Origin: an uncultured Eubacteriales bacterium
GTDB taxonomy: Bacteria > Bacillota > Clostridia > Oscillospirales > CAG-382
Assembly: GCA_934479825.1 (NCBI GenBank)
Contig: CAKSOW010000014.1
Coordinates: 1-56,594, forward strand
Direction of reading: 5' to 3'
DNA length: 56,594 nucleotides
Below, one piece after another: positions 34,477 through 43,826 of the stretch; the first letter of the stretch is position 1, and the number at the start of each line of letters is the position of its first letter. The notes beneath the pieces were generated by a model, which was not told the DNA's origin, did no database searches, and worked only from the letters and a program-made list of their open reading frames with translations. The position numbers and the translations under genes are program-made.

Positions 34477-35642
34477 AAATCGTTTTCCTTTCTGCTCTCC
34501 TTTACCGCTTTTTGAAATTTGTTTTTTGCTTTTCCGACGACGCCGTTTTTCGGCGTTTTATAAAGATGAATGCACCCGTTTTCGTTCAGATTTTTCAGAA
34601 TGACGGCGCAGATCGGAAACAGGAACAAACCGCCGATTCCGCCGAGCTTTAACCCTGCATACATGGCAGCTAACGTTGCAAGCGGATGCATTCCGACAGA
34701 CGTTCCGAGAATTTTCGGTTCAGCCGCCTGACGAATCACCGTTATTATACCATAAAGTGCTAAAATACACAACCCCAATTTTGTATTTCCCGTAAAAAAT
34801 GCGCCGATTCCCCAAGGAACTAAGATCGTTCCCGTTCCGAATACCGGTAAAATGTCTACAAGCGCGATAATAAGTGCCGAAACAAAGGCATAGGGAAGCT
34901 GTAAGACCGTAAAACCTACAGCAAGCTCGGCAAAGGTCATCAATAATAAGATCGCATAGGCACGCAATACCGAAAGCACCGTGTCAAAGAATTCACGTTT
35001 CAATTCGCGGACAAACGCCGCTTGCTTTTCGGATAGCTGACACCGGATAAACGCCGTTATGCGTTCGTAGTCGCTGCCAAAGTAAAACAAAGCCAAAAGA
35101 AACGTGCCGAAGGACAGAAATACGCGCGGCAACGCATGAAATACCGCAAGAACCGTGTCGGCAAACGCCGGAAGAAACCGATTGGCCGCGGCAAGCATGA
35201 GTGCGTCCACATTTTGAAAAAGACTGTTTAATTTTATCTGTACGGCGTTCCCGAGCGCGGGAGAAAGCTTGGAGGCAAAACCGGAGGCGGAATCGGCGGC
35301 CTTTTTTAAGAAATCCGTAAGCGCACCGCTGTCAAGTCCGGCAATGAGCTCCATGCATTCCGAAAAAGTCCGCGAAACCAAATACCATATGCCGCCGAAC
35401 GAAACGCCGAAAAATAGGACCGTGAACAAAAGAACCGAAAGTACACGCGGCAAATGTACTTTTTCGCAAAGAAACAACACCGTTTTCCGGGACAGACAGG
35501 CAAAAAGAAATGCGGCCGCAAACGGCAGAACCGCCAAAAACAGATAGCGGAAGAACAGATAAACACCGATGCCGATAAGCGTTAAGCAAACGATGCGGAT
35601 AAGTGTGGCGGTCAAACGGTTAAAAGAATCGGATTCTTTCAT
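34473..35642 (-). CDS. AI-2E/YtvI-like integral membrane protein
   Basis: The 389-residue membrane protein belongs to the AI-2E transporter superfamily (YtvI/YdbI/PerM type). There are two hydrophobic hairpins at the N terminus, a soluble helical stretch (about 95-170), and then the C-terminal membrane block containing P-Y-A-F-V-S-A-L-I-I-A-L-V-D-I-L-P-V-F-G-T-G, the family's hallmark loop, and E-P-K-I-L-G. B. subtilis YtvI is linked to sporulation; the substrate is unknown. Start 35642 is chosen for its GGGAG RBS; the in-frame ATG at 35726 has none. It is the first gene of a three-gene operon. Confidence 0.88.
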   Translation of the reverse strand: MKESDSFNRLTATLIRIVCLTLIGIGVYLFFRYLFLAVLPFAAAFLFACLSRKTVLFLCEKVHLPRVLSVLLFTVLFFGVSFGGIWYLVSRTFSECMELIAGLDSGALTDFLKKAADSASGFASKLSPALGNAVQIKLNSLFQNVDALMLAAANRFLPAFADTVLAVFHALPRVFLSFGTFLLALFYFGSDYERITAFIRCQLSEKQAAFVRELKREFFDTVLSVLRAYAILLLMTFAELAVGFTVLQLPYAFVSALIIALVDILPVFGTGTILVPWGIGAFFTGNTKLGLCILALYGIITVIRQAAEPKILGTSVGMHPLATLAAMYAGLKLGGIGGLFLFPICAVILKNLNENGCIHLYKTPKNGVVGKAKNKFQKAVKESRKENDL

Positions 35643-35773
35643 GTGGCTCTCCCTTGTTGGTAAAACGAAAACGAATTTGGTCGGTTTTCTGGTTATATCG
35701 GACTGAAATTGTAACGAATGTGACAATTTTTTGCGCAGCTTTGGAAAAATGCGTTAAAGGCATTGGAAAACGC

Positions 35774-35802
35774 TTGATTTTAACGGACTTATGTGGTATA
35801 AT
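35774..35802 (+). promoter_or_regulatory. SigA promoter of hom
   Basis: TTGATT (35774-35779), a 17-bp spacer and TATAAT (35797-35802), about 45 nt before the start codon. Confidence 0.75.
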
Positions 35803-35847
35803 TATCAATCATAATTCTATACACTGTACAAAGGAATGGACAACACC

Positions 35848-37050
35848 ATGATACATATTGCCATACTCGGATTCGGCGTGGTAGGCTCCGGCGTCGCAAA
35901 AGTCATATCCACCAATGCGGCTGAACTTGCCGAACGCCTTGACGGAGAACAGCTCAATATCAAACATATTCTGGATTTGCGCTCATTTCCGGATCATCCG
36001 TTAGGAAATCGGGTAACGGCAGATTTTGACGATATCTTGAACGATGACGATGTGTTTTTGGTGGTTGAGACCATGGGCGGTTCGCATCCGGCGTATGAGT
36101 TTTCCAAAAAAGCTTTATTGGCCGGAAAAAGCGTCGTTACTTCCAATAAAGAGGTTGTGGCGAATTATGGTGCGGAGCTTCTTGAAATTGCACGCGAAAA
36201 CGGCGTCAGCTATTTGTTTGAGGCCAGTGTCGGCGGAGGGATCCCGATCATCCGCCCGATGTGGCAGTGCCTTGCCGCCAACCGTATTCAATCGGTCTCC
36301 GGCATTCTCAACGGCACCTGCAATTATATCTTAACTAAAATGGAACGGGAAAAATCCGATTTTGCCGACGCTCTTGCCGAAGCGCAGAGATTGGGCTATG
36401 CCGAGCGTAACCCGGCCGCCGATATCGAAGGAACGGATACCTGCCGCAAAATAAGCATTCTCACATCTCTTGCCTATGGCGAGCACGTGCGTCCGGAAAG
36501 ATTGTCCTGCGAGGGCATTACGAAAATCACCTATGACGATATCGCCTATGCTTCGGAGCATGGGTATGCCATTAAACTCTTAGGACGCGCCACACGGGCA
36601 GAAAATGGCAAAGTCTACGCCATGACCGCTCCTCACCTTGTGCCGAAAGACAATGCGCTTGCAGGTGTAAACGATGTGTATAACGGCATTCTCGTGGTGG
36701 GAAATATCGTGGAGGATGTTCTGTTCTGCGGGCGCGGAGCAGGAAGTCTGCCGACCGCCAGCGCCGTTATGGCGGATGTGCTGGATGTGATCCGTGATTG
36801 CCGCAAAACCATTGGCTGGAAGAATAAGGAAGCGACTTTCTTAGGGGATATTTCCGAAAATGTGACGGATTGCTATATCCGTACCGCGGCAGGTGAAACA
36901 GCCATTCGGGAAATCTTCGGAGAAAAGACCAAGATAGAAAATGTCGGATGCGAGCGCGTCTTTTTCACCGGAAAGCATACGGAAAAAGAAATTGATGAAA
37001 AGCTTGCTCTATTGGGCGCAGAGCACTTGAAACTGCGCGTTCTTGATTAG
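35848..37050 (+). CDS. hom: Homoserine dehydrogenase
   Basis: The enzyme reduces aspartate semialdehyde to homoserine, the branch point to threonine and methionine. The Rossmann motif I-A-I-L-G-F-G-V-V-G-S-G is at the N terminus. The catalytic domain shows S-N-K-E-V-V, S-V-G-G-G-I-P-I-I, N-G-T-C-N-Y-I-L-T-K-M and G-T-D-T-C-R-K. Length is about 400 residues; the C-terminal part (last ~85) is short for a full ACT regulatory domain, so feedback control may be reduced or different. I chose the second ATG (35848) because the AAAGGA RBS touches the first ATG (35836), which is too close for use. No other threonine genes are adjacent. Confidence 0.94.
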   Translation: MIHIAILGFGVVGSGVAKVISTNAAELAERLDGEQLNIKHILDLRSFPDHPLGNRVTADFDDILNDDDVFLVVETMGGSHPAYEFSKKALLAGKSVVTSNKEVVANYGAELLEIARENGVSYLFEASVGGGIPIIRPMWQCLAANRIQSVSGILNGTCNYILTKMEREKSDFADALAEAQRLGYAERNPAADIEGTDTCRKISILTSLAYGEHVRPERLSCEGITKITYDDIAYASEHGYAIKLLGRATRAENGKVYAMTAPHLVPKDNALAGVNDVYNGILVVGNIVEDVLFCGRGAGSLPTASAVMADVLDVIRDCRKTIGWKNKEATFLGDISENVTDCYIRTAAGETAIREIFGEKTKIENVGCERVFFTGKHTEKEIDEKLALLGAEHLKLRVLD

Positions 37051-37174
37051 CGGATATTCACAGTATATGCATTATTTCAGGTTATAATCACGTTTTTGCG
37101 TAAATGTCCGGCGGAAAAACGTACTTATAATAATAAAAGGGGAAATTAAAACAATTAAGGAGGAATGTCTTTTT

Positions 37175-38641
37175 ATGATTAAAAAGATATTTGCCGCGCT
37201 GCTTGCCGTAAGTACGATCTGCATCTTTGGCGCGTGCAACAAGGACAACACCAAAACACCCGATCCCACCCCAAATCCCGATGTAACGGACAACGCGGAC
37301 AACTCGAATACGGCCGACGGCAATTCCGACGCCGAAATCGACTATACGTCCGACCTTTCCACAGACCGTTATGACGGCTACAACTTCCGCATGTTGGTCC
37401 GCAAAGGAAAAATTAACGACCAATATCTCGAAGAAGATTCCGAGGATCTTGTGGAAAGTGCAACCTACCGCCGCAACAAGGAAGTTGAGGAGCGCTACGG
37501 CATTACGATTTCTGTTTCTGAGTCGAATGACTCCAACTATGAAACCGATGCGCTGAACTCCATTTTAGCCGGCGATGATGCATACGATCTGATTTTTGCA
37601 CATTCGCGCGCTGCTTTCGTGTATGCCATTCAGGGCGCGGCCATGAACTTCAATGATATCAAGTCCATCCATTTGGATAAACCCTGGTGGACGCAGGATA
37701 TTACCGAAAGCTGTAACATCAACGGCAAACTGTATGTTCTTGACGGCGATATTTCCTCGCTTGGTTTGAGCGCTACCATGTGTCTGTTCTTCAACAAACG
37801 TATTTTTGATGAACTTGGCTTTGATTATCCGTATGAGATGGTGAAGGACGGAGATTGGACGTTTGATGAATTTGCATATCTTGCCAAAAAGGGCGGTGCA
37901 GACTTGAACGGCGACGGCGTTATGGATCCTACTGTTGACCAATACGGTTTCCGTGCCGAAGAATGGGAATCGCCAATGAATATTCTTTATACCGGCGGTC
38001 ATAAGATCTATGATAAGGACGATGAGGGCAACTTACAGCTGACGCTGTATTCCACCAAAACGGTTGAAATCTACGATGAGTTTTTCAGCCTTTTGAATAA
38101 CGAAGCCTGCATTATCTTTACCCGTACCAACGGTTATAAGGGCAGCGGCATGTTCTCAGAGGGCAGAGCTATGTTTACCGATAATGAGCTTGGCCGTGCA
38201 CAGACTTTGCGTGATATGGACGATAATTTCGGCATTATTCCGTATCCGAAATTCGATGAATCCGACAATTACGCAACGGCTACCAACGGAGGTTCGCACT
38301 TGCTTGTCATTCCGATTACCGTAAGTGACGTAGAACGTACCGGCGCTATTACCGAAGCGCTTTGCGCAATCGGTTCGCGTGACGTTATTCCGGCGTTCTA
38401 CGAAAAGTCTTTAAAGACTAAGTATACACGTGACGAGGAATCCGAGGAAATGATCGACATTATCCGCGCAAGCCGTATCTATGATATCGGCTATGTGGCA
38501 GGCGGTACTTTCCAGTCCTGCGGCTTTGACCTTGCAAATTCTGCAAACCATGATTTTGCTTCTTACTATGCAGCCGGCGAAAATGCGGCTAAGATCAAGT
38601 TGGAAGAATTCAACCGTGACTATGCAGGTCTTAGCAAATAA
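37175..38641 (+). CDS. ABC-type solute-binding lipoprotein
   Basis: The 488-residue protein is an extracellular solute-binding protein of the large family 1 type used for sugars and oligosaccharides. Its lipobox ends in Cys21 (I-F-G-A-C), followed by a flexible Asp/Asn/Pro/Thr-rich linker (about 22-60). The body contains W-W-T-Q-D-I-T, W-T-F-D-E-F and D-L-N-G-D-G-V-M-D, an EF-hand-like Ca-binding loop. RBS AAGGAGG. No permease or ATPase genes are beside it, so it must work with components encoded elsewhere or as a sensor. A TATAAT near 37083 may be its -10 box, but a matching -35 is not clear. Confidence 0.88.
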   Translation: MIKKIFAALLAVSTICIFGACNKDNTKTPDPTPNPDVTDNADNSNTADGNSDAEIDYTSDLSTDRYDGYNFRMLVRKGKINDQYLEEDSEDLVESATYRRNKEVEERYGITISVSESNDSNYETDALNSILAGDDAYDLIFAHSRAAFVYAIQGAAMNFNDIKSIHLDKPWWTQDITESCNINGKLYVLDGDISSLGLSATMCLFFNKRIFDELGFDYPYEMVKDGDWTFDEFAYLAKKGGADLNGDGVMDPTVDQYGFRAEEWESPMNILYTGGHKIYDKDDEGNLQLTLYSTKTVEIYDEFFSLLNNEACIIFTRTNGYKGSGMFSEGRAMFTDNELGRAQTLRDMDDNFGIIPYPKFDESDNYATATNGGSHLLVIPITVSDVERTGAITEALCAIGSRDVIPAFYEKSLKTKYTRDEESEEMIDIIRASRIYDIGYVAGGTFQSCGFDLANSANHDFASYYAAGENAAKIKLEEFNRDYAGLSK

Positions 38642-38656
38642 ATAACGAATCATAAT

Positions 38657-38694
38657 AAAAAAGCTTCCGGCTGAACTTTGCCGGAAGCTTTTTT
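38657..38694 (+). terminator. Terminator of the solute-binding protein gene
   Basis: AAAAAAGCTTCCGGC / GCCGGAAGCTTTTTT with an 8-nt loop; a textbook Rho-independent terminator 15 nt past the stop. The A-run on its left lets it act on the minus strand as well. Confidence 0.92.
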
Positions 38695-38920
38695 CATGCA
38701 AGGACTTTGCCTTTGCATGAAAAGGCGGCCGGGGAGCCGTTGTTACTTTTTGCACACCGCAAAAAGTAACGCAAAAACCGTCTCTTACTTGCTTTTCGCG
38801 AACCGAAAAGTGCCCTTTCCAGGCTTTTGAAAGCCAAATAGAAGCCGCACGACGGGTCGTCAACCTGCCGCGCGGCAAATTTATCATTCTTTTTCTCACT
38901 TTTCTTTTAAGAAAAGTGAG
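38695..38920. repeat. Mosaic intergenic repeat block
   Basis: Contains ATGCAAGGAC...TTGCAT (about 38696-38719), GTTACTTTTTGC-ACACC-GCAAAAAGTAAC (38742-38770), a CTTTTCGCGAACCGAAAAG hairpin near 38792-38810, and CTCACTTTTC-TTTTAA-GAAAAGTGAG (38895-38920). The same modules occur at 4491-5589 and 56529-56594. It fills the gap between the two convergent transcripts; no gene is seen here. Confidence 0.8.
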
Positions 38921-38957
38921 TGGGCGCAGGATTGTTTACCCCGCGCCCATAAAAGAG

Positions 38958-41348
38958 TTAAGCTCTTAACGTGACACCAAAGTCGCGTTCCAGACCGTTT
39001 AAGATCTTGTTTACGATCTTGTCGCAGTCAGCGTCTTCCAGCGTTTTTTCAGGCGAACGAAGTGTTAAACTGTACGCCATGGACTTCTTGCCAAGCCCCA
39101 GTCGCGCGTCACGGTAAATGTCGAATACCTCAACATGCTCCAACATCTTTCCGCCGTATTTGATAATAGCTTTCTTTAATTCGCCGGAAGTCAGTTTTTC
39201 GTCGCAGACAAACGCTAAATCGCGCTCAATGGCCGGGAATTTCGGCAACGGCTTGTAGTGCTTCTCCGGTTTTTCTAATGCAAGAAGCGATTCGGTATCG
39301 CAAATGCAGGCATAGACCGGCAGGTCAAATCCATAATTCTTGGCAATATTCGGATGAATCTCACCGAATACAGCATAAACTGTTCCGTTTGTATCGGAAA
39401 GCTCCGCACAGCGGCCGGGATGGAAATAGGGGAGATCCGTCTTTGCGACAGCTTCGGTTTTCTCCACACCAAATACTGATAATACATGCTCGGCAATGCC
39501 TTTCATGTAGAAGAAATCGCCGTTGTTGTAGAAAGTGATGACCGTCGTCAAACGTTCGTCCGGCTGTTCGCTGAACGCGCGCTTGATATATACCTTAGCA
39601 TTTTCATAGATCGCACATGTCTTGTTGCGGTAGCGGCGGTTGGCGGCCAATACTTCAAGCACACTCGGCAGAGCCGTCGTGCGCATAATGCTGGTGTCCT
39701 CGCCAAGCGGATTGGAGATCACAACCGAATCGCGTTCCGGCGCATCTGCGGCAAGGCCGATGTTGTCGTAATATTTCGGGCTGATGAAGGAGTAAGTCTG
39801 AATCTCATAGAAACCATGCAGTGTGAGCAGATTGTTGAGATCGGCTATGCTCTTCTGACGGGCGTTTCTGCCTCCGACAATGGCTTCTGATTGGAAATTC
39901 GTGGTCGGAATCTTGTCATAGCCGAAAATGCGGATGACTTCTTCGGCAATGTCGTGCATACCCTCTAAATCGGCACGATAGGACGGGGGATAGAGCTTGC
40001 CGTCCTCCAAACGGATGTCCAGGCGCTTGAACGTGTCAAGCATGGATTCGACCGGTACGTCCGTGCCTAAAAAGGCGTTGATCTTTTCCGGCTCAAACGG
40101 AATGACCGTCTGCGGTGCTTTTTCGGGGAATACGTCGATAATACCCTCCACGACTTTGCCGGCGCCCAACAGTTCAATCAGCTCGCAGGCGCGTTCAATT
40201 GCAGGCAGCGTGTTTTCGCGGTCAAGCCCTTTTTCGTAACGGCCGCTGGCCTCGGTGCGAAGTCCGATATCGCGCGCTGTCATGCGGACGCTCGGTCCGT
40301 TGAAGTTGGCTGATTCAAAGACAATGGTCTTGGTTTCGGGAATGATTTCACTGTTTTCGCCGCCCATGACACCGGCCACTGCGATAGCTTTTTCTGCGTC
40401 GGCAATGACTAACATCTTGTCAGTCAGTTTGCGTTCCACACCGTCAAGCGTAGTGATCTTTTCCTCTTTCTCAGCACGACGAACCGTGATCTTGCCGCCC
40501 TTTAAATAGTTGTAGTCAAAGGCATGCATCGGCTGACCGTATTCCAGGCAGACATAGTTTGTGATATCGACAATGTTGTTGATCGGGCGAACACCGCAGG
40601 CGCGAAGCCGTTCTCTTAACCATTTCGGCGACGGTTCAATCTTGATATCTTCCACGACGCGTGCCGTGTAGCGCGGGCAGAGAGCCGCGTCTTTCACTTC
40701 GACCGAAAGGTAATCGTCAATGGTTTTTCCGTTATGTTTTTCGGCATGAACGACCGGGGTGTGCAGATGCAGCGGTTCGGCAAAGGAGGCTGCCGTTTCA
40801 CGTGCCAGTCCGATAACCGACAGACAGTCGGGACGGTTGGAGGTGATTTCAAATTCCACAGCCACGTCATTCAGGCTTAATACCTCTTTGATATCGTCGC
40901 CCGGCTTGCAGTCTTCTTGGAGCAGGAAAATACCGTTTTCATCGGCATACGGAAAATCGTTTACCGTAAGGCCGAGTTCGCCGAGAGAGCAAAGCATGCC
41001 GTTGGAGGGAAGTCCGCGCAGTTTTCCTGCCTTAATGGAGACACCGCCGGGAAGCGTGGAGTGGTCGAGCGCCGCCGGAACCAGTTCGCCCGGCTTTACG
41101 TTCTGCGCACCGGTGATAATCTGAATCGGTTCACCTTTTCCGACATCCACCATGCAGATAAGCAGATGGTCGGAATCGGGATGCTTTTCGACGGAAAGCA
41201 GTTTTCCGACAACCACGTTGTTTATTTCTTTGCCAAGCTCCTCATAGCCCTCAACCTTGGAGCCGGTGAGCGTCATTTTATCGCAATATTCTTTCGGGTC
41301 AAAGGAGCGGTCAACATAGTCCTTTAACCAGTTCATAGAGAGTTTCAT
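38958..41348 (-). CDS. pheT: Phenylalanyl-tRNA synthetase beta subunit
   Basis: PheT pairs with PheS to charge tRNA-Phe. The 796-residue protein has the family layout: N-terminal M-N-W-L-K-D-Y-V, an EMAP/tRNA-binding OB domain (about 40-150, with H-P-D-S-D-H-L and T-G-A-Q-N-V), the B3/B4 editing domain, the B5 domain, the catalytic-like core and the C-terminal anticodon-binding FDX-ACB domain (about 700-796). Start at 41348 with AAAGGG a little far upstream. A YitT-family gene is placed between pheS and pheT, 48 nt before this start. Confidence 0.97.
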   Translation of the reverse strand: MKLSMNWLKDYVDRSFDPKEYCDKMTLTGSKVEGYEELGKEINNVVVGKLLSVEKHPDSDHLLICMVDVGKGEPIQIITGAQNVKPGELVPAALDHSTLPGGVSIKAGKLRGLPSNGMLCSLGELGLTVNDFPYADENGIFLLQEDCKPGDDIKEVLSLNDVAVEFEITSNRPDCLSVIGLARETAASFAEPLHLHTPVVHAEKHNGKTIDDYLSVEVKDAALCPRYTARVVEDIKIEPSPKWLRERLRACGVRPINNIVDITNYVCLEYGQPMHAFDYNYLKGGKITVRRAEKEEKITTLDGVERKLTDKMLVIADAEKAIAVAGVMGGENSEIIPETKTIVFESANFNGPSVRMTARDIGLRTEASGRYEKGLDRENTLPAIERACELIELLGAGKVVEGIIDVFPEKAPQTVIPFEPEKINAFLGTDVPVESMLDTFKRLDIRLEDGKLYPPSYRADLEGMHDIAEEVIRIFGYDKIPTTNFQSEAIVGGRNARQKSIADLNNLLTLHGFYEIQTYSFISPKYYDNIGLAADAPERDSVVISNPLGEDTSIMRTTALPSVLEVLAANRRYRNKTCAIYENAKVYIKRAFSEQPDERLTTVITFYNNGDFFYMKGIAEHVLSVFGVEKTEAVAKTDLPYFHPGRCAELSDTNGTVYAVFGEIHPNIAKNYGFDLPVYACICDTESLLALEKPEKHYKPLPKFPAIERDLAFVCDEKLTSGELKKAIIKYGGKMLEHVEVFDIYRDARLGLGKKSMAYSLTLRSPEKTLEDADCDKIVNKILNGLERDFGVTLRA

Positions 41349-41396
41349 AGGTGAGATTCAACCCTTTCGTAAAAATTAAGAGGTGCGAAATTTGCG

Positions 41397-42296
41397 TTAA
41401 GGCATTTCGCGGAAGCCCTTGCCAATGATATCGCTTGTGTTGGAAATCAGCACAAACGCATGCGGATCGATGGCCTTGACGGTTTTGCGCAGCGAGACGG
41501 CTTGGGCACGGTTCAGAGCGACAAGAATCGTTTTTTTGTCATCTCCGGTAAAACAGCCGACAGCGTCCCATTCGGTTGCACCGCGGTGAAGATTGGTGTT
41601 GATGTATTCAATGACCGGTTCGCTTTTGGAGGTAACAATGATAAAATACTTGGAAAGATTGATACTTTCAATGACCGAATCGACCATGAAAGTCTTGGCA
41701 AGCAAACCGATAAGCGAAAACAGACCGGTTTGGATATTAAAGACGAAAAAGACCGAACAGACAACCAATACGTCCGCGGCGAAAAGAGCCTGTCCGACGT
41801 TGATGTTGAGTTTGCTCTTCAAAATCAACGCTACAATGTCCGTGCCTCCGGTCGAGCCTTTCAAGTTGAAGATGATAGCAGAGCCGAATGCCGGAAGCAG
41901 AACGGAAAAGCACAGATCGAGTAACGGCTCGTCGGTCAACGGTTTGTCAAGCGGCAGTACAGCCTCAAAGAGAAACAGAAGCGCCGACATCAATAAACTG
42001 CAATAAACCGTCCGGATGCCGAATCGCCGGCCTAAACAAGCAAATCCGACAATCAACAGCACCACATTCATGACGGCTACAAACGTCGCCGGTGTGATAG
42101 CCGGAATTAACTTTCCGACCAGCACTGAAATACCCGAAAGACCGCCTGTCGCGAAATTGTTGGGATACTTGAAAAAGTAGATCCCGACTGTCATAAGAAA
42201 CGTGCCAAGCGTTAAAAGCAAGTATTCTTTCACGGTTTGCGCGGGAGTGGTTTTTGCCTGTTTGGGGGCAACTCCGGTTTCAATTTGTTTTTCCAT
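41397..42296 (-). CDS. YitT-family membrane protein
   Basis: The 299-residue protein has five to six hydrophobic segments in the first two thirds (YitT/DUF161: F-K-Y-P-N-N-F-A-T-G-G-L-S-G-I-S and G-S-T-G-G-T-D-I-V-A) and a soluble C-terminal DUF2179 domain (about 215-295, R-G-A-T-E-W-D-A-V-G). Function is not established; sequence says only that it is a multi-pass membrane protein with a ligand-binding-like tail. It starts 6 nt after the pheS stop and shows no obvious RBS, so it is probably translated by coupling. Its position inside the pheS-pheT operon is unusual. Confidence 0.9.
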   Translation of the reverse strand: MEKQIETGVAPKQAKTTPAQTVKEYLLLTLGTFLMTVGIYFFKYPNNFATGGLSGISVLVGKLIPAITPATFVAVMNVVLLIVGFACLGRRFGIRTVYCSLLMSALLFLFEAVLPLDKPLTDEPLLDLCFSVLLPAFGSAIIFNLKGSTGGTDIVALILKSKLNINVGQALFAADVLVVCSVFFVFNIQTGLFSLIGLLAKTFMVDSVIESINLSKYFIIVTSKSEPVIEYINTNLHRGATEWDAVGCFTGDDKKTILVALNRAQAVSLRKTVKAIDPHAFVLISNTSDIIGKGFREMP

Positions 42297-42302
42297 ATTT
42301 GA

Positions 42303-43322
42303 TCAGAACTGTGCCAGGAAACGCACGTCGTTGTCATACAGCAGACGCATATCGGAAATGCCGTACTTGGTCATGACGATTCGTTCAATGCCCATGCCGA
42401 AAGCAAAGCCGGAATAAACGTCAGGATCAATGCCGCTCATGCGGAGTACGTTCGGGTGAACCATGCCGGCACCTAAAATTTCGATCCAGCCCTCGCCCTT
42501 GCAAACACTGCATCCCTTGCCGCCGCAGACAAAGCAGCTGACATCGACCTCGCACGACGGCTCGGTGAACGGGAAGTGGTGCGGACGGAAACGGATCTCT
42601 GTCTTATCGCCGAACATCGCCTTGGCAAATGTTTCAAGAGTGCCCTTTAAATCGGCCATGGTGATTCCCTTGTCAATGACAAGTCCCTCGCATTGGTGGA
42701 ACATGGGGGAGTGGGTGGCGTCCACCGCGTCGGAACGGTATACACGGCCGGGCGAAATGACGCGGATCGGCGGCTTTTGGTTTTCCATGGTGTGTACCTG
42801 AACGGTACTGGTCTGGGAACGAAGCAGCACTTTGTCGGTGATGTAGAATGTGTCCTGCGTGTCGCGTGCCGGGTGAAATTCCGGCGTGTTGAGCGCGGTA
42901 AAGTTGTAATAATCGGTCTCCACCTCAGGACCCTCGGCGATGGTAAAGCCCATACCCAAGAAAATGTCCTCCAACTGTGTCTGAACCTTGGTGAGAGGAT
43001 GAAGTCCGCCGATTTCAAGTTTTGCGGCAGGAAGCGTAACGTCAAGCGTCTCTGCCTGGATCTTCTTTTGCGTTTCAAGCTCGGTGACATGATTTCTTGC
43101 CTTTTCAAAGGCTTGTTCGATCGAGGAACGGATGCTGTTGCCGAGCTGACCGATAATCGGACGTTCTTCGGCGGAAAGCTGTGCCATGCCCTTTAAAATC
43201 GAGGCGAGCTCGCTTTTTTTGCCGAGGTATGCCACACGCATCTGCTCCAAGCCCTGCGCGTCTGAAACTTTTTCCAAATCGGCAAGCGCTTTTTGTTTTA
43301 ACGCTTCTAATTTTTCTTTCAT
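42303..43322 (-). CDS. pheS: Phenylalanyl-tRNA synthetase alpha subunit
   Basis: The catalytic subunit has 339 residues. A coiled-coil tRNA-binding arm covers about 1-85 (L-G-K-K-S-E-L). The class II core follows with H-P-L-T-K-V, G-F-T-I-A-E-G-P-E-V-E, H-P-A-R-D-T-Q-D-T-F-Y (motif 2 region), R-V-Y-R-S-D-A-V-D-A-T-H-S-P-M-F-H-Q, and motif 3 G-F-A-F-G-M-G-I-E-R. I use the ATG at 43322 (AGGAG RBS 8 nt upstream). The frame is open far beyond, through the T-box leader, but that extension is not coding. Transcription is controlled by the Phe T-box just upstream. Confidence 0.97.
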   Translation of the reverse strand: MKEKLEALKQKALADLEKVSDAQGLEQMRVAYLGKKSELASILKGMAQLSAEERPIIGQLGNSIRSSIEQAFEKARNHVTELETQKKIQAETLDVTLPAAKLEIGGLHPLTKVQTQLEDIFLGMGFTIAEGPEVETDYYNFTALNTPEFHPARDTQDTFYITDKVLLRSQTSTVQVHTMENQKPPIRVISPGRVYRSDAVDATHSPMFHQCEGLVIDKGITMADLKGTLETFAKAMFGDKTEIRFRPHHFPFTEPSCEVDVSCFVCGGKGCSVCKGEGWIEILGAGMVHPNVLRMSGIDPDVYSGFAFGMGIERIVMTKYGISDMRLLYDNDVRFLAQF

Positions 43323-43382
43323 GGTGTTTTCTCCTGTCTGAATGATTCTTTTTGTTGTCTTGAATATGCCTTTGAAAAGGCG

Positions 43383-43645
43383 AAAAAAAACGCCCCGAAA
43401 AACGGGACGAATGATCGCGGTACCACCCATGTTCCTGATAAAACAGGCACTCTGTGTTCTTGCCAAAAGAAGAACGCGACGTATAACGGCGTCAACCGTC
43501 GACGGCTTTGACCGCCACCGCTCCCAAGCGAAATGCCGTATAACACACATAAGAATCTTTTCAGCAGGCGATTCCTCTCTGCGTATGCGTTTTTGCCATA
43601 CAGCGCTCTTGTTCCATGCGTTTGGACATAGATATCCGATTACAT
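43383..43645 (-). ncRNA. T-box riboswitch (tRNA-Phe) upstream of pheS
   Basis: On the minus strand the leader carries the T-box core GGGTGGTACCGCG (43428-43416) pairing with uncharged tRNA. It is followed by the terminator CGTCCCG-TTTTT-CGGGGCG (43409-43391) and a run of eight T. Stem I can form from GCTGTAT (near 43597) with ATACGGC, and a UUC triplet (43555-43553) is a plausible Phe specifier codon. Uncharged tRNA-Phe should favour the antiterminator and switch on pheS, the YitT gene and pheT. Confidence 0.93.
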
Positions 43646-43649
43646 TTAC

Positions 43650-43678
43650 AGTATAACATACCTTTTTCAAAAATGCAA
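43650..43678 (-). promoter_or_regulatory. SigA promoter of the pheS operon
   Basis: On the minus strand: TTGCAT (43678-43673), a 17-bp spacer and TATACT (43655-43650), placing the transcript start at the head of the T-box. Confidence 0.8.
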
Positions 43679-43748
43679 GCCTTTTTTGCGAATTCGACGT
43701 TTTGAAACAAAAAAACTTGTCATACTGCCCAAACTCCGGCAAAAAGGC

Positions 43749-43781
43749 CAAACCGCTTTCGTGAAAAACGAAAGCGGTTTG
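43749..43781 (-). terminator. Terminator after the XRE regulator
   Basis: A 14-bp stem (CAAACCGCTTTCGT against ACGAAAGCGGTTTG). On the minus strand it is followed by GCCTTTTTG. Confidence 0.85.
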
Positions 43782-43826
43782 CGGATTCATATTTGCTTTA
43801 AGCGGAAATGCTTTTCCTTAGCGGCG

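Noticed and set aside
43323..43790. N-terminal extension of pheS by about 156 codons
   Set aside because: The extension passes through the T-box terminator, antiterminator and pheS promoter; the ATG at 43322 has a proper RBS and matches the family start.
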